Source of the DNA: Robinsoniella peoriensis
GTDB lineage: Bacteria > Bacillota > Clostridia > Lachnospirales > Lachnospiraceae
Length of the DNA stretch: 24,213 nucleotides
Strand: one strand, 5' to 3'
Assembly: GCF_042680125.1 (NCBI RefSeq)
Contig: NZ_JBHTNY010000069.1
Positions 1-7,372 of the stretch are shown piece by piece. Position numbers and translations under genes: made by a program. Under the pieces are notes generated by a model. That model worked only from the letters and a program-made list of their open reading frames with translations, was not told the origin of the DNA and did no database searches. Numbering within the stretch: the first letter of the stretch is position 1; each line of letters opens with the position of its first letter.

Positions 1-76
1 GACAAAGTTTACATACATATCTAACTCAATTCAAGAACTCCAATACATTTTCAGACACAGAAAAATTTACGCCCTC

Positions 77-120
77 GGACAGGAGAGCTCAATCTGAAAT
101 GATATGCCTCCTGTCCTTTT
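77..120 (+). terminator. Hairpin terminator entering from the left edge
   Basis: A perfect 9-bp stem (77-85 with 108-116, GGACAGGAG/CTCCTGTCC) with a 22-nt loop is followed on the plus strand by TTTT. The T-run lies on the plus-strand side, so it most likely ends transcription of a gene left of the window. Read on the minus strand, the first T-rich stretch is about 8 nt beyond the stem, so it may also stop the left-facing dehydrogenase transcript. No gene is visible in 1-135. Confidence 0.5.
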
Positions 121-135
121 ACACATGGAAATTTA

Positions 136-1002
136 TTATTTGAAATATTTATCTTTAATAATATCAACCGGCATATCCTGCCCGGTCCAGATCTTAAAAG
201 ATGCTGCACCCTGGTATAGAAGCATATACATACCGTTGGCGGTACGGCATCCGCATTCTTTTGCAAGCTTTAGTAGCTTTGTTTCTTTTGGATTATAAAT
301 TACATCAAAAACCATCAGATTTTCATGGAAAACACTGGTATCGGTAATCAGACAGCCATCTGTATTTGGAGCCATACCAACGCTTGTTCCATTGGTCAGA
401 ATATCACTTCCGGCAATTTCAGATTTCAGGACGGAAGGATCATCAAAATCAAATAGAGTTACCTTGCATTTTGTTTCTGCATTTAACGTTTCGACGATTT
501 TTTCAGCACGATCCCAGAATGCGTCGTGAATGCTGAATACAGAAATTTCTTTTACACCGTCCAGAGCTGCCTGAATTAGAATAGCGCTGGCAGCGCCGCC
601 GGCTCCTAACAGGGTCATCTTTTTGCCTATAATGTCAAATCCGGAATCTTTACATGCCATCATAAATCCGGTGCCATCTGTTGTATAACCAACAAATTTT
701 CCATTATCATTTAAAACGGTATTCACAGCGCCGCCAATCCTTGCAGCGGGTGAAAGTTCATCGCAAAGTTCACACATGATGTTTTTATCAGGCATTGTAA
801 TATTAAAACCTAAAACATTCATTGCACGAAGCCCCTCTGCTACCTGAGGCATTTTATCCACGCCGGCATCAAATGCCAGATAAGCACAGTCAAGACCCAG
901 CTGCTCAAATGCTTCGTTATGCATTGCGGGTGAAATACTATGTTCTACTGGACTTCCTAAAAGACATGCAAGACGTGTATGCCCGGTTATTTTTCTTGCC
1001 AT
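136..1002 (-). CDS. aroE: Shikimate/quinate 5-dehydrogenase, YdiB-like
   Basis: Cytosolic oxidoreductase of 288 aa, interconverting 3-dehydroshikimate and shikimate and, in YdiB-type enzymes, 3-dehydroquinate and quinate. The substrate-binding HSISP (Ser22, Ser24), the catalytic lysine in NITMPDK (Lys73) and the aspartate in TTDG (Asp109) are present. So are the dinucleotide loop GAGGAA (133-138), NGTSVGM (204-210) and the C-terminal YQGA glutamine (Gln264). After the second Rossmann strand the sequence reads VFSIHDAFWDRA. Its acidic residue resembles the YdiB NAD-binding loop, not the NRT motif of NADP-specific AroE, and the length equals that of E. coli YdiB. This suggests NAD use and possibly a catabolic role. 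An AAAGGGGA ribosome-binding site lies 8 nt before the ATG. It diverges from an MFS/TRAP transporter operon. The biosynthetic versus catabolic assignment is inference. Confidence 0.93.
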   Translation of the reverse strand: MARKITGHTRLACLLGSPVEHSISPAMHNEAFEQLGLDCAYLAFDAGVDKMPQVAEGLRAMNVLGFNITMPDKNIMCELCDELSPAARIGGAVNTVLNDNGKFVGYTTDGTGFMMACKDSGFDIIGKKMTLLGAGGAASAILIQAALDGVKEISVFSIHDAFWDRAEKIVETLNAETKCKVTLFDFDDPSVLKSEIAGSDILTNGTSVGMAPNTDGCLITDTSVFHENLMVFDVIYNPKETKLLKLAKECGCRTANGMYMLLYQGAASFKIWTGQDMPVDIIKDKYFK

Positions 1003-1065
1003 TTTTATAATCCCCTTTCATTAGCTCATTGTTTATCAGTAAAATTCTGTGATATATGATTTTTA

Positions 1066-1094
1066 ATAGTAAACTATTTGACAGAAAAAGTCAA
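1066..1094 (-). promoter_or_regulatory. Promoter of the dehydrogenase gene with overlapping dyad
   Basis: On the minus strand, TTGACT (1094-1089) and TACTAT (1071-1066) are separated by 17 nt, giving a start near 1059. The -10 is overlapped by the dyad AATAGT-AA-ACTATT (1065-1078), a plausible operator. The same hexamer pair with the same spacing recurs at the sugar ABC promoter at 17354. Confidence 0.6.
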
Positions 1095-1157
1095 TTATTT
1101 CTTTAACGCATTAATGTATTCAAGCGAATGGGAAAAGAGAAATCAGAGCGTATAATT

Positions 1158-1172
1158 ATAGATAATATCTAT
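1158..1172. promoter_or_regulatory. Candidate LysR-type binding site
   Basis: A perfect 15-nt odd palindrome of the form ATAG-N7-CTAT (ATAGATA-A-TATCTAT), containing T-N11-A. This is the classic architecture of LysR-type recognition sites. Its centre at 1165 is about 64 bp upstream of the start predicted from the extended -10 at 1214-1222. That is where LysR activators usually place their recognition site. A LysR gene lies about 5 kb downstream in the same locus. Assigning the site to that regulator is inference. Confidence 0.5.
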
Positions 1173-1192
1173 GAATAACAGTAAATAAACGA

Positions 1193-1222
1193 TTGGTATT
1201 TATTGAATCTAATTGATATAAT
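1193..1222 (+). promoter_or_regulatory. Extended -10 promoter of the MFS/TRAP operon
   Basis: TGATATAAT (1214-1222) is a consensus extended -10. It is preceded 18 nt upstream by a weak -35, TTGGTA (1193-1198), as expected for an activator-dependent promoter. The predicted start near 1229 leaves a leader of about 70 nt before the ATG at 1299. Another TATAAT at 1151-1156 has no recognisable -35. Confidence 0.5.
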
Positions 1223-1298
1223 AATCTCAATAAATGTTACAAACATCAGGGAGAAATATCCAAAAAGTGATGGAATTCAGGTAAAAGGAGAGGAAGTA

Positions 1299-2501
1299 AT
1301 GAGTGAAGCGGTGAGAAAATCAAAGTATTATCCTAGTGCATTTATTTTGTATCTGAATTATTTTATCCACGGAATCGGGGCCTCTATATTAGGACAGCAG
1401 GTTATGAAAGAGGCACTTGCGGCCCAGTGGGGAACAGGAGATGACAAGGTAACGATGGTAGCTGCGGCATTGGGACTTGGGAGATTGATTACGCTGCCTT
1501 TTTCCGGCCCAATTTCGGATAAGCTTGGTAGAAGAATATCAACGCTGATCGGTGTGGCTTCATATGCAATCTTCTTCCTTGGTATGGCATTTTCACCGAA
1601 TCTGGCAGTTGCGTATATTGCAGCAATCCTTGGTGGAGCAGCAAATTCATTTTTAGATACAGGAGTTATACCGGCATGTGTAGAAATATTGGAACCGCGT
1701 TCCGGTCTGGCAGCAATGCTGACAAAATTATTTATTTCTGCTTCACAGTTGTTACTGCCATTTATGCTGGGATTTGTAGCTGCAAGCAATATGTCGTATA
1801 ATGTCATTATGATTGCGGCTGCAGCAGTAATTGTTATAATCGGTATTTTAGTCATAAAGGTGCCAATGATTGAAATTCAAAAGAAAGCCGATGGTAAGCC
1901 GGATTCCTTTTTTGCAAATCTGAAAAAGGCAAAATTTACAGCGGAAAGTGCTGCGTTAATTGCAATTGGATTTACCTGTACGGCAACCTTTCAGTTGTGG
2001 ATGAATTGTTCGCAAAAGTTCGGAACTCAGATAGCAGGTATGGAAGATGCGGGCATGATGCAGACCTGGTATTCGGCTGGAACTATTGCAGCGCTGTTTG
2101 TAACAGCGGTTCTGGTAAACAAGTTTAAACAGGTTCGTTTTCTGGTAATTTATCCTGCAATTGCAACGTTGATGCTGATCATCGTACTTGTTATAAAAAC
2201 ACCGTTGATATGTCTGGTTGGTGCATTTGTTATCGGGTATTCTGCAGCAGGAGGGGTATTGCAGCTGGCAACTGCAACAGTAAATGATCTTTTTCCTTCC
2301 ATCAAGGGAACGATTACAAGTATCATTATGATTGCATCCAGCTTGTCTAATTATACAATTCTTTCATTTGCAGGGCAGTTGAGCACAAACAGCGGACCGG
2401 AAGCGGTAATGGTTTTAAATATTGTTGTAACGGTTATAGGGGTTGCCCTGGCACTTTTTGTAAATGTAAGGTATAAAAAAATGATTTCCAGTGCTGCATA
2501 G
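1299..2501 (+). CDS. MFS transporter, YdiN/YdiM-like (putative shikimate/quinate uptake)
   Basis: Major facilitator superfamily permease of 400 aa with about 12 membrane segments. The MFS loop 2-3 signature GPISDKLGRRIS sits between TM2 and TM3. The pattern matches what I recall of the E. coli YdiN/YdiM group: an N-terminal YFIHG segment, the GLGRLI stretch, and FVIGYSAAGGVLQL in the second half. In E. coli, ydiN is next to ydiB and aroD, so pairing with a YdiB-like dehydrogenase here supports an aromatic-precursor substrate. The ATG at 1299 is chosen because AAAGGAGAGG lies just upstream, and because an in-frame start at 1203 would precede the likely promoter -10. It is first in an operon with the TRAP genes. 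The substrate is inferred. Confidence 0.82.
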   Translation: MSEAVRKSKYYPSAFILYLNYFIHGIGASILGQQVMKEALAAQWGTGDDKVTMVAAALGLGRLITLPFSGPISDKLGRRISTLIGVASYAIFFLGMAFSPNLAVAYIAAILGGAANSFLDTGVIPACVEILEPRSGLAAMLTKLFISASQLLLPFMLGFVAASNMSYNVIMIAAAAVIVIIGILVIKVPMIEIQKKADGKPDSFFANLKKAKFTAESAALIAIGFTCTATFQLWMNCSQKFGTQIAGMEDAGMMQTWYSAGTIAALFVTAVLVNKFKQVRFLVIYPAIATLMLIIVLVIKTPLICLVGAFVIGYSAAGGVLQLATATVNDLFPSIKGTITSIIMIASSLSNYTILSFAGQLSTNSGPEAVMVLNIVVTVIGVALALFVNVRYKKMISSAA

Positions 2502-2585
2502 TTTAATCGTGTTTGGAACCGAAAAGGTTATAGTGGGGGCTTTGCTTTTTCGAATTAAAAGATCATGGAACCGAAAGGAGAAGGT

Positions 2586-3071
2586 ATGAAAGCTTTAAAA
2601 TGGTTAAATAAGAATTTTGAAGAGTTTATCATGGTGTCATTTTTGATGATAATGACTTTGATTATGGGGATTCAGATCTGCGCCAGATATTTATTCAATA
2701 ATTCTATGGCATGGACAGAAGAAATTACCAGATATTTGTTTGTGTGGTCAGGATTTTTAAGCATTAGTTTTTGTATGACAAAAGGAATTGCAATCCGCCT
2801 GGAACAGGTTACCAGTAAATTAAAACCTAAAATGCATGCGGCTGCTAATATTATTGTACATATGTCAGAATTGATCTTTTTTGCTTACCTGATTCCTTTT
2901 TCCTGGTCGTATATGATGAAAGCGGTAGAGAGCGGACAGCTCAGTACAGCTTGTGAGATGCCAATGTATATTGTTCAGGCGGCACCGTTTGTATGTTTCG
3001 TGCTTGTATGTTTACGGGCCGTACAGCAGATATGGGGAGAAATTCAAATGATAAGGGGGAAGGAAGCATGA
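2586..3071 (+). CDS. dctQ: TRAP transporter small permease (DctQ family)
   Basis: Integral membrane protein of 161 aa with four predicted membrane helices, the usual size and topology of the Q subunit of tripartite ATP-independent periplasmic transporters. The hallmark stretch after TM1, ICARYLFNNSMAWTEEITRYLFVW, contains the conserved RY, W-E-E and R residues. It partners with the large permease encoded next and the binding protein after that, to import an organic acid driven by an ion gradient. The start at 2586 is preferred over 2565 because AAAGGAG lies at 2574-2580 with a 5-nt gap. Its stop overlaps the next start (ATGA at 3068-3071), indicating translational coupling. Confidence 0.9.
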   Translation: MKALKWLNKNFEEFIMVSFLMIMTLIMGIQICARYLFNNSMAWTEEITRYLFVWSGFLSISFCMTKGIAIRLEQVTSKLKPKMHAAANIIVHMSELIFFAYLIPFSWSYMMKAVESGQLSTACEMPMYIVQAAPFVCFVLVCLRAVQQIWGEIQMIRGKEA

Positions 3072-4354
3072 GCAGTGTAGTTGTATTTATTATATTTATT
3101 GCATGTTTATTTTTATCCATACCAATTGCAACATCTTTAGGAATTGTTTCGGTTTTGCCGGGAATGGCAGATTCCAGCTTCACCGCCAGTGCGACTTATG
3201 TGATTCGTTCCATGCTGGGAGGAATTGACAGTTTCCCGCTCCTGGCTATCCCCATGTTTGTATTATCCGGTATTATTATGGCAAGAGGTGGTGTATCCCG
3301 CAAATTATTTGATGTATTTGCTTTCTTTATTGGAAAAAGAAAGGCTGGAATTCCCTGTGCAGTAATTATAACCTGCCTCTTTTACGGGGCGATATCAGGT
3401 TCTGCCCCTGCGACTGTTGCAGCTGTGGGAAGCATGACAATTCCTATTTTGATAAATCTTGGATATGATAAAGTCTTTGCAACTGCAATCGTAGCAGTAG
3501 CAGGGGGACTGGGAGTTATTATTCCTCCGAGTATACCTTATATTTTATTTGGAATGGCTTCAGGGGAATCGGTAGGAGCTATGTTCAAGGCTGGAATTAT
3601 TCCCGGTATCTTAATTGCCCTTTTGCTTATGGGGTATGCATATTACTATTGCAGAAGATATGGAGAGGATCGGGAAAAGATTGAATTTGTTGTTGGAGAA
3701 TTACGTCAGAAAGGATTATTACACCTTTTAAAAGATGGAGTCTGGGCACTTCTGACTCCGGTCATTATATTAGGATGTATATATGGTGGAATTGCATCTC
3801 CGACAGAAGCGGCGGTAATCTCTGTTTTCTATGCCTTGTTTGTCAGTATTGTAATTTATAAATCAATTCATGTGAGAGATATCTATGCAATTTGTGTGGA
3901 ATCCTGCAGAACCTATGGACCCTTATTATTTATATTAGTAGCGTCCAGCGCTTTTTCAAGAGTACTGACTCTTATGCAGATTCCACAGCTTGTGAGCGGA
4001 TGGATTTTAGATTCCTTCTCGGGAAAGGTGGCAGTTTTACTGGTTATCAATGTGTTCTTACTGATTGTGGGAATGATTATGGATACCAGCCCTGCGATTT
4101 TGATTGTAACGCCGATCATGCTTCCCATCATTACGGGAATTGGTGTAGACCCGATTCAGTTCGGTATTATTATGGTAATTAACCTGGCGATTGGTTTTGT
4201 TACTCCGCCAATCGGCGTGAATTTATTTGTGGCAAGTTCCATGACAGAAGTGCCGGTTATGCAGATTGCTAAAAAGGCATTGCCGATGATTCTAATCTTC
4301 CTGGTTGCATTGCTGCTGATTACATTCATTCCGGCTATCAGCCTGTCATTATAA
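3068..4354 (+). CDS. dctM: TRAP transporter large permease (DctM family)
   Basis: Membrane protein of 428 aa with about 12 helices, the transport subunit of the TRAP system. It shows family landmarks: SFPLLAIPMFVLSG near residue 55, FYGAISGSAPATVAAVGS near residue 105, the SPTEAA turn mid-protein, and TPPIGVNLFVASS near the C-terminus. The ATG overlaps the stop of the small permease gene and has GGGGGAAGGA upstream. An in-frame start at 2993 would overlap the small permease deeply and is unlikely. The binding-protein gene follows 13 nt after the stop. Confidence 0.93.
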   Translation: MSSVVVFIIFIACLFLSIPIATSLGIVSVLPGMADSSFTASATYVIRSMLGGIDSFPLLAIPMFVLSGIIMARGGVSRKLFDVFAFFIGKRKAGIPCAVIITCLFYGAISGSAPATVAAVGSMTIPILINLGYDKVFATAIVAVAGGLGVIIPPSIPYILFGMASGESVGAMFKAGIIPGILIALLLMGYAYYYCRRYGEDREKIEFVVGELRQKGLLHLLKDGVWALLTPVIILGCIYGGIASPTEAAVISVFYALFVSIVIYKSIHVRDIYAICVESCRTYGPLLFILVASSAFSRVLTLMQIPQLVSGWILDSFSGKVAVLLVINVFLLIVGMIMDTSPAILIVTPIMLPIITGIGVDPIQFGIIMVINLAIGFVTPPIGVNLFVASSMTEVPVMQIAKKALPMILIFLVALLLITFIPAISLSL

Positions 4355-4367
4355 GGAGGGCATCATA

Positions 4368-5360
4368 ATGAAAAAGTTATCGAAAGCAGGAATTACCGTT
4401 TTAGCGATCAGTATGATTAGTGTATTATGTGGCTGCAGCAAAACAGAAAACCATTATGCATGGGCACTGGGTACCAGCAGTCCGGAAGATACTGTGACGC
4501 AGGTGTATAGTGAAAAGTTTGCCCAGGAAGTAATGGAGCGCAGTAACGGATCTATGGAAATAGCCGTGTATCCAAATGGGGTAATTGGTGGTGACAGAGA
4601 ACTTTTAGAAAGCTGTGCGGATGGGGATATCCCCTTTGTAGTGCAAAATACGGCTCCACAGGTAAGCTTTATGCCGGAAACGGCTGTTTTTGATCTTCCA
4701 TGTGCAAGTACTACCATTGAGGAAGTACGGGAGAAGATCGATAATCCGGAATTTTATACGGCAATTCAGGAAGTATATGAAAAAAGCAGTTATCAATTGC
4801 TGGGGATTGCAGATCAGGGCTTCCGGGTTATGACAACAAATAAGAATATCCAGGATATAAGCGGATTTAAGGGACAGAAAATAAGGACCATGGAAAATGC
4901 AAATCATTTAAAATTCTGGCAGGATCTGGGAGCAAACCCTTCCCCGATGGCATTCAGTGAAGTATATATTGGTTTGCAGCAGCACACGATTGATGCAGAA
5001 GAAAATCCATATGAAGTCATTGTATCCGGAAAACTGTATGAACAGCAAAAATATATGGTAGAGACGAATCATGTGCCTCATTTGATTACCTTGATTGCCA
5101 GTGAAGATTTTATGGATAAATTAAGCCGGGAGCAACAGAAGATTATTCAGGAAGCAGCAAAATCGGCAACAGAGTATGCCAGAGAACAGGCTAATATCCG
5201 GGTGGAAGACAGGATTGAAATAATGGAAGCAGCAGGCGTGGAAAGAATCGAACTTTCGAATGAAGTACACGATGAAATGCAAAAGCTGGCACAGAATGTC
5301 TATGATGATATCAGAGAGCAGGCAGGTGATCAATTAGTAGATTTATATATAGAAGAATAA
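4368..5360 (+). CDS. dctP: TRAP transporter solute-binding lipoprotein (DctP family)
   Basis: Extracytoplasmic binding protein of 330 aa that delivers substrate to the TRAP permeases. The N-terminus is a lipoprotein signal: a charged start, a hydrophobic core and a lipobox ending at Cys23 (VLCGC), consistent with anchoring to the membrane of a Gram-positive cell. The family region is clear: GFKGQKIRT with Arg173 in the position that salt-bridges a substrate carboxylate, then SEVYIGLQQHTIDAEENP. The arginine argues for a carboxylic-acid ligand, which fits shikimate or quinate but also sialic acid, sugar acids or C4 acids. The ribosome-binding site AAGGAGG lies upstream. It is the last gene of the operon. 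Confidence 0.92.
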   Translation: MKKLSKAGITVLAISMISVLCGCSKTENHYAWALGTSSPEDTVTQVYSEKFAQEVMERSNGSMEIAVYPNGVIGGDRELLESCADGDIPFVVQNTAPQVSFMPETAVFDLPCASTTIEEVREKIDNPEFYTAIQEVYEKSSYQLLGIADQGFRVMTTNKNIQDISGFKGQKIRTMENANHLKFWQDLGANPSPMAFSEVYIGLQQHTIDAEENPYEVIVSGKLYEQQKYMVETNHVPHLITLIASEDFMDKLSREQQKIIQEAAKSATEYAREQANIRVEDRIEIMEAAGVERIELSNEVHDEMQKLAQNVYDDIREQAGDQLVDLYIEE

Positions 5361-5366
5361 CGTATT

Positions 5367-5403
5367 AAATGGATGCCGGCAGCTATGATACCGGCATCCA
5401 TTT
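5367..5403. terminator. Bidirectional terminator between convergent genes
   Basis: A 13-bp stem (5367-5379 with 5391-5403; GC-rich core GGATGCCGG/CCGGCATCC) has AAAT on the left and ATTTT on the right and an 11-nt loop. It sits between the binding-protein stop (5360) and the convergent reductase stop (5423), so it can end transcription in both directions. Confidence 0.8.
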
Positions 5404-5422
5404 TGGGTGGAAAGACCTTTAA

Positions 5423-6286
5423 TTAGAAGAAATACTGCCCATCTATCATTCTTAGTTGATCATCCAGAAGGGCTTTTTCTTTATCAGACAAAGGATGGTT
5501 CAGGCATTCGTCGATATGATCCACAACGAAAGAAAAACTTTCGAAATTTCCAGGCGGTACAACAGCATCTGCACCCATGGAAAGCGTATATTTAATGGCA
5601 GCGATCCCCAGGGCTTCATTGCCGGAAATGGGCTTACACCAGGATTTTGGAAAAGAAGATTCCCTACGTTCTTCTTCATTTATCCATGCGCGGTGAATCA
5701 GGGTTTTCATGCCAAGCAAACCGATGTCTTTTTCTTTGGCTGCTTTTGCAATGCGGGTACCGAAGTCTTTTCCAAGATTTACTCCCCAGTTTAAAGGAAA
5801 GAGCACAGTGTCAAAGTTATAGCGTTTAAGCGCCTCTAAAGCCACCTCTTCACTGTGGCAGGTGATGCCCAGCTTTTTTAAGATTCCTTCTTCTTGCGCT
5901 TTGCACATGGTTTCCATAACCCCGCCCTTGGAAAAAGCGGTGTTCAGTTCTTCCATAGTTGCAAGTCCGTGCATCTGATAAACATCAAAATAGTCCGTAT
6001 GCAGCAGATCAAAGGATTCATCCAATTCCTTTTTTGCATCTTCAGCCAGCCTGCAGTTGGTTTTACATGCAAGATAAATATGATTACGATAAGGTTTCAG
6101 GGAATTACCCAGCTTTTCCTGGGCATCGCCATAGGAGGGGGCAACATCAAAATAGTTGATTCCTTTTTGAATAGCATATTCCACATAGCGGTCAGAAGCA
6201 TCCTGACCATCATCCATAGATACAATTCCCCCATAGACAACGGGGCTGATCTGATAACCGGTATTACCCAATTTCCTTTTTTGCAT
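5423..6286 (-). CDS. Aldo/keto reductase family protein
   Basis: Cytosolic NAD(P)H-dependent carbonyl reductase of 287 aa with a TIM-barrel fold. The catalytic tetrad is visible: Asp47 and Tyr52 in FDVAPSYGDAQ, Lys75 in ACKTN, and His106 in YQMHGL. The N-terminal MQKRKLGNTGYQISPVVYGG is typical of the family. The C-terminal four-cysteine ferredoxin-like extension of some anaerobe members is absent. The start at 6286 is chosen over 6340 because AGAAAGGATC precedes it and the longer form would run back into the LysR coding region. It follows the LysR gene by 19 nt and is probably co-transcribed. The substrate is unknown. Proximity to shikimate genes suggests a cyclic keto acid, but that is only inference. 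Confidence 0.87.
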   Translation of the reverse strand: MQKRKLGNTGYQISPVVYGGIVSMDDGQDASDRYVEYAIQKGINYFDVAPSYGDAQEKLGNSLKPYRNHIYLACKTNCRLAEDAKKELDESFDLLHTDYFDVYQMHGLATMEELNTAFSKGGVMETMCKAQEEGILKKLGITCHSEEVALEALKRYNFDTVLFPLNWGVNLGKDFGTRIAKAAKEKDIGLLGMKTLIHRAWINEEERRESSFPKSWCKPISGNEALGIAAIKYTLSMGADAVVPPGNFESFSFVVDHIDECLNHPLSDKEKALLDDQLRMIDGQYFF

Positions 6287-6305
6287 GATTTTGATCCTTT
6301 CTGAA

Positions 6306-7193
6306 TTATATTTCAAATTCATGTGACTTGACATATTCAATAAAGCGTTTCATGGCTGGAGTCTGATAATGATTTCTCAGATATGCCATATGGATATGAC
6401 GTTTACAGTAGCCTTCAATGACAGGAATTGCCTTTACCTGATACAGGTTTATTTCAGGGATTACGGCTGCAAGAGAGATACCGAACCCTTCGGACACAAG
6501 TCCATATAAAGCCTGTTCATTTTCTGCCTCACATATGATTTGCGGTTCTATGTTGGATATATTAAAAAGCTTTAGTGTTAGCTGCCCAAGTCCGGTTTCT
6601 TTATTGTAGACAACAAGTGGATAGTTGGATATTTCATGAAAATGAATCCGGTCAAAATTCGCCAGCGGATGATTAAGTGGTACGATGACAGAAAGTGCGT
6701 GTTCGATCAGGGAAACAAATTCAAGATCTGTTTCGGCGGGAACCTGGGATGCAAAGATAAGATCATACTTTTCGCTTTTCAGACCGGAAACTAAAGCAGA
6801 TGTAATACCCTGATAAAAAGTAAAGTTTACATCTTTATTTTCAGGGAGATCCAGAAAGCTGCGTGCCATTTTTGGTATATACCTGGGGGCGAGAGGATAT
6901 ACATATCCGATATCAATCTGCCCTTTTGTATTGCTGGTGTATTTTTTTAATTGTCGGATACCTGCTTCCAGTTCTTCCAGGGAGCGGTCAACATGCTCCA
7001 GAAAAAATTTTCCATATTTCGTAAGTGCAACATTCCGACCCTGTTTCTCAAACAGGCAGGTTTCAAGTTCTTTTTCCAGGCTGGACATGGCGTAGCTTAA
7101 ACTGGGCTGGGAGATATGAAGTTCATCAGCAGCCTTGGAAAAATGCTGCAGCCTTGCGACCGTCTGAAAATAGTATAGCTGGTTTAAGTTCAT
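6306..7193 (-). CDS. LysR family transcriptional regulator
   Basis: DNA-binding regulator of 295 aa, the family's usual length. The N-terminal winged helix-turn-helix is clear: residues 1-60 contain LNQLYYFQTVARLQHFSKAA, then ISQPSLSYAMSSLEKEL. A linker helix and a two-lobed LysR substrate domain follow from about residue 90. It is transcribed with the aldo/keto reductase and diverges from the chorismate mutase-shikimate kinase gene, the usual position for a LysR protein that controls its divergent neighbour. Candidate dyads in the 179-bp spacer overlap its own promoter, suggesting autoregulation. The likely inducer is an aromatic-pathway intermediate such as shikimate, by context only. Confidence 0.92.
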   Translation of the reverse strand: MNLNQLYYFQTVARLQHFSKAADELHISQPSLSYAMSSLEKELETCLFEKQGRNVALTKYGKFFLEHVDRSLEELEAGIRQLKKYTSNTKGQIDIGYVYPLAPRYIPKMARSFLDLPENKDVNFTFYQGITSALVSGLKSEKYDLIFASQVPAETDLEFVSLIEHALSVIVPLNHPLANFDRIHFHEISNYPLVVYNKETGLGQLTLKLFNISNIEPQIICEAENEQALYGLVSEGFGISLAAVIPEINLYQVKAIPVIEGYCKRHIHMAYLRNHYQTPAMKRFIEYVKSHEFEI

Positions 7194-7232
7194 GGAGCAT
7201 CCTCACCTTTCTATTAATTGCAATTATATTAA

Positions 7233-7241
7233 ATTATATCA
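7233..7241 (-). promoter_or_regulatory. Extended -10 promoter of the LysR-reductase operon
   Basis: On the minus strand, TGATATAAT (7241-7233) is a consensus extended -10 identical to that of the MFS/TRAP operon. No good -35 is seen. The predicted start is near 7226, 33 nt before the LysR ATG. The dyads at 7248-7270 cover its -35 region. Confidence 0.55.
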
Positions 7242-7247
7242 TATGAA

Positions 7248-7270
7248 ATAGGCGAATACTACATATAGTA
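7248..7270. promoter_or_regulatory. Candidate LysR operators in the divergent spacer
   Basis: Two overlapping dyads are seen: ATAG-N7-CTAC (7248-7262), which matches the ATAG-N7-CTAT site at 1158-1172 except for one base in the arms, and TACTA-CATA-TAGTA (7257-7270). They overlap the -35 region of the LysR promoter and lie about 80-90 bp upstream of the predicted start of the shikimate kinase fusion gene. Binding is not demonstrated. Confidence 0.4.
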
Positions 7271-7310
7271 AAAGAAATAAGGCGTTTTTTCGCTTTAAAG
7301 TATTAAAATG

Positions 7311-7339
7311 TTGAAAAATTTTCATCCTACTGTTATAAT
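7311..7339 (+). promoter_or_regulatory. Promoter of the chorismate mutase-shikimate kinase gene
   Basis: TTGAAA (7311-7316) and a perfect TATAAT (7334-7339) are separated by 17 nt, a near-consensus housekeeping promoter. Transcription should start near 7346, giving a leader of about 27 nt before the ATG at 7373. Confidence 0.75.
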
Positions 7340-7372
7340 ACAGCATAGAAATATAAGAAAGGAACAGCCCAG

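Noticed and set aside
1203..1298. N-terminal extension of the MFS gene starting at 1203
   Set aside because: It would begin upstream of the likely -10 (1217-1222), has no ribosome-binding site, and the added residues are not membrane-like; 1299 has a strong site.
1358..1855. 165-aa open frame on the minus strand inside the MFS gene
   Set aside because: Antisense shadow of a clear transporter gene; low-complexity composition mirrors membrane-helix codons and no ribosome-binding site supports it.
2502..2585. Terminator between the MFS and TRAP genes
   Set aside because: A short AAAAG/CTTTTT pairing exists but the stem is too weak and the loop too long to be convincing.
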